NCBI RefSeq assembly: GCF_000297025.1
Contig: NZ_CAKD01000017.1
Location: 1 to 48,522 of the forward strand
DNA: 48,522 bases
Reading direction: 5' to 3'
Source of the DNA: Lactobacillus pasteurii DSM 23907 = CRBIP 24.76
GTDB lineage: Bacteria > Bacillota > Bacilli > Lactobacillales > Lactobacillaceae
The position numbers and the translations under genes were made by a program. The notes beneath the pieces are model-generated. The model ran no database searches, was not told where the DNA came from, and saw only the letters and a list, made by a program, of their open reading frames with translations. Shown here piece after piece: positions 44,252 through 48,522 of the stretch; the first letter of the stretch is position 1, and each line of letters starts with the position of its first letter.

Positions 44252-45648
44252 TGAACTCACAAGAATATTGGCGTAAAAGAATTCTTTATACCAAACGCAA
44301 GCAACTCGATCATGAAAGAGATTATGAGCTTGCTATGCGAGCTAGGTTGCGTGCTTTAGAGAATGAAATTATCAAAGAAGCTAGGCATTGGGTTTCAAAG
44401 TATGCTAATGAGAATCATTTAGGATTCAAAGAAGCTGCTAAGTTGCTAGGCCAAATTGATACTAGTAGATTCGATATGACTTTGAAAGAATTCGAAGAAA
44501 AGGCTAGAGCTGGTGGCTTTGATAAGGAATTAAACTCTGCTTACTATAAATCTCGAATTGCTAGGTTGCAGAAATTGCAACAACAGTTCATTGAATTTGC
44601 TGGCAATTACGCAGACAAAGAAGAAGGCATCATGGCTAAAGCCTTAGCTGATCAATATCAATTCACTTATGATCAAGATGGTTATAGCAAATACCTTGTT
44701 ACAGGTGGTATTGATGTTGATTATGCCCACTTCAATGAAGATCAACTAAGATCGATTGTCTATCAACCATGGCAAGGCAGTGATTTCAGTAAAAGAATCT
44801 GGAATAATTACACTAATGTATTGCCTGAAGTTTTAACAAATACAATGTTTAAAGCTACTGCTTTGGGCTATTCTCATATTCGCTTGGAACAAGAATTGAG
44901 ATCTACATTCCATAATGTTGAAAGTAACAACTTGCATAGGCTGATTGTAACTGAAATGGGTCATATAACCGAGCAAGCAACAGCCGATTTTTATGAAGAC
45001 TCAAATATTGAACAATATCAATATTTAGCCACACTTGAAACACACACATGTGAAATTTGCGCTCATTTAGATGAGCGTATTTTTTATGTCAAAGACAGAA
45101 AACCTGGGTTGAATTATCCAATGATTCATCCTTATTGCCGATGCACTACAGTTCCATACATGAAGGATTTACCAGACATTGTAAGCCGGTGGAGTCGAGA
45201 TGATGAAACTGGCAAAGGCAAGTTTGTTAATAAAATGAGCTTTAATCAGTGGGTATTACATAGAAGTATTAATAAGATTAATAGAATAGGTAGTACAATA
45301 TTACTTGATGAAATAAATCTATATAAGAATGTTATACCTGTATTTTTAGAGACTAGAAATATTCCTACAAAAAAGGATCCTTTTAGTGTTGTTGGTAAAA
45401 TGAAAAATGGAAAAGTTATACAATACAGATATTATGGTGAGAACGGATTAGTTGAAAAAGATTTAGATTTAACAGATCATGGAAATCCTAAAGAGCATAC
45501 TGTTGTTCCGCACGTTCATAGATGGAAGCATACATATAATCAAAAAAATGATAAAATAATAATCAAGAGAGGTAGAGGCGTAGCTCCAAGTAAAAATGAA
45601 CTAGAAGATATAAAAAGATGGAGAATGCTCAATGGACAATCTAGATAG
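44251..45648 (+). CDS. MuF head morphogenesis protein with C-terminal polymorphic toxin domain
   Basis: A 465-residue protein. The first 310 residues are a MuF (SPP1 gp7-like) minor head protein with MLGYSHIRLEQEL-like helices, ATLETHTCEICAHLDERIF and YPMIHPYCRCTTVPYMKD. From about residue 325 a new domain follows: FSVVGKMKNGKVIQYRYYG, then a His-rich end with LTDHGNPKEHTVVPHVHRWK. This R-Y-Y...DHGNPK...PHVHRW pattern resembles toxin-domain C termini of polymorphic toxins that I recall as RNase-like, but the activity is not proven. The protein would be packed in the virion and could enter the next host with DNA. A small gene overlaps its end by 17 bases, as expected for immunity. Confidence 0.8.
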   Translation: MNSQEYWRKRILYTKRKQLDHERDYELAMRARLRALENEIIKEARHWVSKYANENHLGFKEAAKLLGQIDTSRFDMTLKEFEEKARAGGFDKELNSAYYKSRIARLQKLQQQFIEFAGNYADKEEGIMAKALADQYQFTYDQDGYSKYLVTGGIDVDYAHFNEDQLRSIVYQPWQGSDFSKRIWNNYTNVLPEVLTNTMFKATALGYSHIRLEQELRSTFHNVESNNLHRLIVTEMGHITEQATADFYEDSNIEQYQYLATLETHTCEICAHLDERIFYVKDRKPGLNYPMIHPYCRCTTVPYMKDLPDIVSRWSRDDETGKGKFVNKMSFNQWVLHRSINKINRIGSTILLDEINLYKNVIPVFLETRNIPTKKDPFSVVGKMKNGKVIQYRYYGENGLVEKDLDLTDHGNPKEHTVVPHVHRWKHTYNQKNDKIIIKRGRGVAPSKNELEDIKRWRMLNGQSR

Positions 45649-45898
45649 TTTGAAACAATTTCAAGAGTTAATTGAGATTGGATATGAGGTTCAATTCAAA
45701 TTGAATAATAAACGATGGTTAGTTGAACCAGACCAAGATGCTCCTGAATTTTCTGAAAAGCGGCAATTGATTTCCACAGAAGCCGATAATCTTGATTTTA
45801 TTAAAAAATTTAAAGACACTTCTGAATTTCTAAATTATTCAATTTGCGGAAAAGTCATAAAAGATTCTTGGAAAGAAATTACTGATATTGATTATTAA
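45632..45898 (+). CDS. Candidate immunity protein for the MuF toxin
   Basis: An 88-residue acidic protein (SLKQFQELIEIGYEVQFKLN, LVEPDQDAPEFSEKRQL), no membrane span, no family I can name. It starts inside the last codons of the toxin-bearing MuF gene with GGAG just before, so it is translated with it. Acidic charge and position are both typical of immunity proteins that bind a basic toxin domain (the toxin tail here is Lys/Arg-rich). Not similar to the 83-residue gene behind the first toxin domain. Confidence 0.6.
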   Translation: MDNLDSLKQFQELIEIGYEVQFKLNNKRWLVEPDQDAPEFSEKRQLISTEADNLDFIKKFKDTSEFLNYSICGKVIKDSWKEITDIDY

Positions 45899-45899
45899 C

Positions 45900-45931
45900 C
45901 AAGCGATTAACGAAAGTTAACCGCTTTTTGT
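45900..45931 (+). terminator. Terminator after the candidate immunity gene
   Basis: AAGCGATTAAC/GTTAACCGCTT stem with one mismatch, GAAA loop, then TTTTT. It could lower transcription of genes further down the late operon. Confidence 0.75.
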
Positions 45932-45945
45932 TTGGAGAAAAAACA

Positions 45946-46290
45946 ATGGCTGGATTTTACAAAAATGATTACTTTGTTGTGGCTTATTATATTTTATCTA
46001 GCTCTTATTGCGAGTTAAGAGACAATGGTCAGAAACTTTTGTGTTCTGAGTTCGACAGCTATATAAAAAATAAGTGCAACTTAAACGATGCTTATTACAA
46101 ATACATTGTGGATTCGTTGATAGATGACAAATTATTGGATCATAGTCCTAAAGAAGAAAGTGGCGGAATTGTTTGGTATTACTCAATTACGCCTAAAGGA
46201 ATTGAGTACATTTTCTTTGATGAAGCAATGAGCAAAGCGCAGAATTATATTATTTGCAAAGAATCAGGACAAACCAATGAACAAAAATGA
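45946..46290 (+). CDS. YjcQ-like phage protein, winged-helix type
   Basis: A 114-residue protein with NDYFVVAYYILSSSYCELRD, a middle VDSLIDDKLLDHSPKEE and a beta-hairpin-like end YSITPKGIEYIFFDEAMSK, the layout of a winged helix, close to Bacillus YjcQ. The start ATG after GGAGAAAA is used; a longer frame begins within the terminator stem. It is the intact homologue of the frameshifted gene at 38952. Confidence 0.78.
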   Translation: MAGFYKNDYFVVAYYILSSSYCELRDNGQKLLCSEFDSYIKNKCNLNDAYYKYIVDSLIDDKLLDHSPKEESGGIVWYYSITPKGIEYIFFDEAMSKAQNYIICKESGQTNEQK

Positions 46291-46441
46291 AATCGAGAAG
46301 TTTACAAAAAAACTTGAAAGACAGCTGTTCTTTTCTAACGTTTTTCATGTAATCGTAGGAACAATGGTAGCTATAGCTTGGCTATCTACATTTGTGCTAG
46401 CAGTGTGGGCATGCCTGCATTTTGTATTCAAGCTGTTTTAA
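46277..46441 (+). CDS. Small single-span membrane protein
   Basis: A 54-residue frame that overlaps the YjcQ gene end by 14 bases. A charged helix (NEIEKFTKKLERQLF) precedes one membrane span (VIVGTMVAIAWLSTFVLAVW). Found by reading outside the usual size limit. Function unknown; a phage accessory or stress role is possible. Confidence 0.6.
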   Translation: MNKNEIEKFTKKLERQLFFSNVFHVIVGTMVAIAWLSTFVLAVWACLHFVFKLF

Positions 46442-46452
46442 ATATTTGACCT

Positions 46453-46478
46453 GAGCAAGTCGTAAAACTGCTCTTTTT
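46453..46478 (+). terminator. Terminator, homologous to 39314-39341
   Basis: GAGCA/TGCTC stem with inner GT/AC pair and an A bulge, then TTTTT. Paired changes against the 39314 copy support the structure. Confidence 0.72.
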
Positions 46479-46538
46479 GTATACCCTTATTGAGAGGTGA
46501 ACTCGTAAAAACATGTTAGAGGAAAGGAAATATTTGTT

Positions 46539-46978
46539 ATGAAAAGAGATCAATTGAAAGATTTGGGTTTGTCAGATGATCAAATCAAAGCTGTAATGGA
46601 TATCAACGGCGAAGATATTAATAAGGCTAAGTCGAGCAATGATGAAATGATCAAAGAAAATGAGGCTTTGAAGTTGCAATTATCTGAAAGAGATAAGGAT
46701 TTTGCCAAACTTAAAAAGACTGCTAAGGACAATGAAGAATTATCCAGCAGCTGCAAGACTTGCAAGGAAAATACAAGCAGGATCATGATAATCTTACTCA
46801 AGAATTAGCCAAAGTTAAGTTAAATGGCGATTGGGAAGTCGATGGATGGGGTCCTGATTATCTATCTTGGTCGTTACCATCTGGTTATTCTGGTACAACG
46901 TCAACAAGTGCTGGCTGGATACATAACTCTAGTCCGGGCGAAAGCAATTCTGAAACATTCGATTATTATCAAAGTTAG
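46539..46978 (+). pseudogene. Scaffold (GP20-like) gene, frameshifted and fused to tail sequence
   Basis: The N-terminal 70 residues are a typical phage scaffold start (KRDQLKDLGLSDDQIKAVMD, then a Glu/Lys coiled coil to KDNEEL). Near 46744 the coil continues in another frame (IQQLQDLQGKYKQDHDNLTQ and ELAKVKLN), so a frameshift has occurred. At about 46825 it changes abruptly to unrelated Gly/Ser/Tyr-rich sequence (GDWEVDGWGPDYLSWSL) like a phage tail protein C terminus. Everything normally between scaffold and tail genes, including the major capsid gene, has been deleted. AGAGGAAAGG ribosome site. Confidence 0.7.
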
Positions 46979-47013
46979 AAAGAACAAAATAAATGTATAC
47001 GTTTAACAAAATC

Positions 47014-47051
47014 GGGGGGGATAAAACCGCCACCCTAACCGCTAAGGCGGT
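47014..47051 (+). promoter_or_regulatory. Run of seven G and a hairpin covering the ribosome site
   Basis: GGGGGGG (47014-47020) is followed by ACCGCC (47026-47031) and ACCGC (47038-47042), either of which can pair with GGCGGT (47046-47051), which carries the ribosome site AAGGCGG of the next gene. It is strikingly GC-rich for this AT-rich region. Confidence 0.45.
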
Positions 47052-47057
47052 GAGCCT

Positions 47058-47570
47058 ATGTTAATGAACGATCTAAAGGCTCTTTATTGGCAAGGCGAGA
47101 AATTTGAGAGAGTAGGGTACTATATGCCTACTTTTAATAAAAAGCAAGGTAAAGGAAACAGTTACATGTGGGTAGATCATGGTAAAAGTAATGTACGTGT
47201 ATTGATCCTAGGAAAAATCTACTTTGCTAGAAAGGTACCAGTTACAATTACATCTACTACCTATCAATACACTACAGTTACTAGACATATTGACTTGTAT
47301 TTTACTGACATGGATCCTAATAGTCCACAAGGTGGCAAACAGGAAAATGCAGTATGGAATAGTACAACTTTTAAGAAACCAACGTATCATTTTAGCAATG
47401 GTGAAACTGAATTAAGTGAATGGGAGTATGATTCTGGAGATAGTTATTGGGACAGTTATTCGGCGCCAGATTACTCAAATATTTATTACTATCCAAGTGA
47501 AAGTTATATATCCGGTGAAACACCTACGCCTAATTCTGGTGATAATTACATTACTAATATACAATCATAA
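47058..47570 (+). CDS. Phage tail-region protein of unknown function
   Basis: A 170-residue protein, Tyr/Ser/Thr-rich with beta-type sequence (VPVTITSTTYQYTTV, HIDLYFTDMDP) and a flexible Gly/Ser/Asp-rich C terminus. KPTYHFSNGETELSEWE is shared with the remnant at 39496. No named family. Position before tail-fibre-like genes suggests a tail or baseplate-associated protein, inferred only. Confidence 0.6.
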   Translation: MLMNDLKALYWQGEKFERVGYYMPTFNKKQGKGNSYMWVDHGKSNVRVLILGKIYFARKVPVTITSTTYQYTTVTRHIDLYFTDMDPNSPQGGKQENAVWNSTTFKKPTYHFSNGETELSEWEYDSGDSYWDSYSAPDYSNIYYYPSESYISGETPTPNSGDNYITNIQS

Positions 47571-47621
47571 CTACCCACATTAGCTTTTTTCTTTACTTTC
47601 GTGGTTGATATGCTATGATAT

Positions 47622-47700
47622 TTATAGCAACGAAGTTAAAAGAAATGAAATTGCAACATGCAAAAAAGCATTGTCCCGTTACGACAATGCTTTTATTTTT
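47622..47700 (+). ncRNA. Antitoxin RNA of the Fst-type toxin-antitoxin locus
   Basis: A short RNA of about 75 bases is expected from an extended -10 promoter (TGC TATGAT, 47612-47620, with a TTTACT -35 16 bases earlier) to the terminator AAAAGCATTGTC/GACAATGCTTTT (about 47664-47692) and T-run. It carries CGAAGTTAAAAGAAA and TTGCAACAT (47631-47659), the same sequence found at 47822-47845 over the toxin start codon, so the RNA can pair with the toxin translation start. This is the RNA II design of the enterococcal par locus. Confidence 0.75.
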
Positions 47701-47740
47701 TCACTTGGTGCAACATCCAAGCGTGCAGGTGAAACAGCGA

Positions 47741-47845
47741 CTAGTTATGATCGTTGTGACGATTATTCCACCAGTAATCGAACAGTCTAATGACTAGTTC
47801 CACAATGAGTGGTGCAACGATCGAAGTTAAAAGAAACTGCAACAT
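47741..47845 (-). CDS. Fst/Ldr family type I toxin peptide
   Basis: A 34-residue peptide too short for ordinary gene finding. It opens MLQFLLTSIVAPLIVELVIR: a short N terminus, a single membrane span holding the hallmark Ala-Pro of the Fst/Ldr family, then an aromatic boundary (FDYWW) and a polar tail (NNRHNDHN). The ribosome site GAAAGGAGGTGA is very strong but lies in a hairpin with ACCTCC just upstream, the leader arrangement that delays Fst translation. Toxin and antitoxin RNA are convergent and share one terminator. Such peptides damage the membrane and chromosome segregation when made freely. Confidence 0.85.
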   Translation of the reverse strand: MLQFLLTSIVAPLIVELVIRLFDYWWNNRHNDHN

Positions 47846-47850
47846 ACGGT

Positions 47851-47894
47851 TCACCTCCTTTCAAGGGAGGTACTAGTCGCTAGACAACATTATA
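47851..47894 (-). promoter_or_regulatory. Toxin promoter and ribosome-site-masking leader
   Basis: An extended -10 (TGT TATAAT; -10 at 47889-47894 on the minus strand) starts the toxin RNA near 47882. The leader pairs ACCTCC with GGAGGT (47851-47872), hiding the ribosome site. The RNA would run about 215 bases to the shared terminator. Confidence 0.7.
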
Positions 47895-47902
47895 ACAGAT
47901 GA

Positions 47903-47926
47903 GACAGGTTAAAGCCTGTCTTTTTT
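47903..47926 (+). terminator. Plus-strand terminator flanking the toxin locus
   Basis: GACAGG/CCTGTC stem with a short loop and TTTTTT. A counterpart (ACAGC/GCTGT) flanks the remnant at 35999. Confidence 0.8.
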
Positions 47927-47938
47927 CATGGAGAAAAA

Positions 47939-48031
47939 ATGATGAAGACAACGGAAGAAGTGAAACATGATCTTGCTGTAGAATTTGATGATCTCAATGG
48001 CAAGATTAGTAAATTGGGAGGACTAAACTAA
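47939..48031 (+). CDS. Short phage protein, probably truncated
   Basis: A 30-residue frame (MMKTTEEVKHDLAVEFDDLN at the start, KISKLGGLN at the end) behind ATGGAG. The pattern recalls the helical start of small phage proteins that run on with KLxxFL; here it ends early at a stop overlapping the next gene by one base, so it may be a remnant kept because it couples translation. Confidence 0.45.
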   Translation: MMKTTEEVKHDLAVEFDDLNGKISKLGGLN

Positions 48032-48522
48032 TGGCAGAAGAAACAACAGTAAGTATTGAAGAATTCAATGCTCTAAAAGAAGAATTCGAGCAGTTTAAGG
48101 AACAAGCTTCAAAACCTCAAATGGTTTGGGTTTCTGGTACTTATTTAGGCAAAAATGAGGATTGCTATGGTCCAATCAATGCACCTCATATGATGAATAC
48201 AAATGAATATCCTTTTGTATTAACCGGTCCTGATCCAGATATGAAGCATCCAAAGTATGATTATGCAGCTAACAAATGGATTGACCGTGGTGAAGCATAC
48301 TATGAAGCACAGGTTAAGGAATTATCCAATGATTTAAAAGGATATACTCAAACTGTTTCAAATTTACAACAATCACAGAACGTAGCTATTAATCAATCAG
48401 CTCAATTGGCTAAAATGCTTGAAAGTTCAAAGCAATCACAAGAAGCTACGCAAAAGGCTTTACAACAATTGACAGTAATGGTTTCTAAGATTGTACAAAC
48501 GGCACCAAGTTCAAATCCAACT
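48031..48522 (+). CDS. Phage protein with coiled-coil tail, incomplete at the window end
   Basis: A frame of 164 codons open to the last base, no stop seen. It begins with a Glu-rich helix (SIEEFNALKEEFEQFKEQ), has a central globular part (MVWVSGTYLGKNEDCYGPIN, YDYAANKWIDRGEAYYEAQ) and passes into a Gln/Ser-rich coiled coil. Ribosome site TTGGGAGGAC. Position in the tail module and sequence style suggest a tail-fibre or receptor-binding accessory part; the family is not recognised. Confidence 0.65.
   Translation, partial: MAEETTVSIEEFNALKEEFEQFKEQASKPQMVWVSGTYLGKNEDCYGPINAPHMMNTNEYPFVLTGPDPDMKHPKYDYAANKWIDRGEAYYEAQVKELSNDLKGYTQTVSNLQQSQNVAINQSAQLAKMLESSKQSQEATQKALQQLTVMVSKIVQTAPSSNPT

Noticed and set aside
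47605..47797. Two 60-codon plus-strand frames across the toxin locus
   Set aside because: They cross the shared terminator and the toxin gene on the opposite strand, and have no ribosome site.
1..48522. CRISPR arrays, tRNA or rRNA genes
   Set aside because: No regularly spaced direct repeats and no cloverleaf or rRNA-like stretch was noticed; a covariance-model scan would be needed to exclude tRNAs fully.

Overview
The window comes from an AT-rich low-GC Gram-positive bacterium of the Lactobacillaceae type. The support is a lipoate-dependent pyruvate dehydrogenase operon with CcpA cre sites, PyrR-attenuated pyrimidine genes, a WxL/DUF916 surface-protein cluster, a XerS-type recombinase, strong AGGAGG ribosome sites and a prophage related in layout to lactobacillus siphophages. 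The species cannot be fixed from sequence reading alone. All starts given here were chosen by ribosome site.

Layout. 1-1.4 kb: a lone tnpB (IS200/IS605 type) on the minus strand. 1.7-13.3 kb: a plus-strand metabolic cluster behind two cre sites: E1 alpha, E1 beta, E2 and E3 of a 2-oxoacid (pyruvate) dehydrogenase, a PfoR-like EIIC membrane protein, phosphate acyltransferase (ptb), acyl kinase (buk), a serine hydrolase, a small unknown, a D-2-hydroxyacid dehydrogenase and a lipoate-protein ligase. Together these make a route from 2-oxoacid to acyl-CoA, acyl-phosphate, acid and ATP, with its own cofactor attachment enzyme. 13.5-16.6 kb: small genes, a formate/nitrite-type channel and a C39-like secreted protein that has lost its cysteine. 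16.6-26.5 kb: de novo pyrimidine synthesis split into three units, pyrFE (minus), pyrD (plus) and pyrR-pyrB-pyrC-carA-carB (plus), with three PyrR-type leader attenuators. 26.6-28.9 kb: two zinc-ribbon membrane proteins. 29-32.6 kb: a WxL, DUF916/WxL-interacting and large WxL trio. 32.7-37.7 kb: DUF2255, aldo/keto reductase, xerS, HAD phosphatase and a small secreted protein.

37.85-48.5 kb is a badly rearranged prophage. It holds pieces of two related structural modules. The first (37.85-40.25 kb) is only debris: the C-terminal part of a MuF head protein with a zincin-like toxin domain, a candidate immunity gene, a frameshifted YjcQ gene, a tail-gene scrap and half of a ParB-like gene. The second (41.06-48.5 kb) has intact small and large terminase, portal and a full-length MuF protein with a different C-terminal toxin domain and an overlapping candidate immunity gene. 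It then runs into a broken scaffold gene joined to tail sequence, so capsid, connector and tape-measure genes are gone. No integrase, repressor, replication or lysis genes are seen.

The most interesting material is the pair of MuF polymorphic toxin/immunity cassettes at equivalent places in the two modules, and a complete Fst/Ldr-type type I toxin-antitoxin locus at 47.6-47.9 kb, too small for ordinary gene calling, with a second copy at 35.87-36.02 kb that has cleanly lost its toxin frame but kept both promoters, the antitoxin RNA and the terminator.
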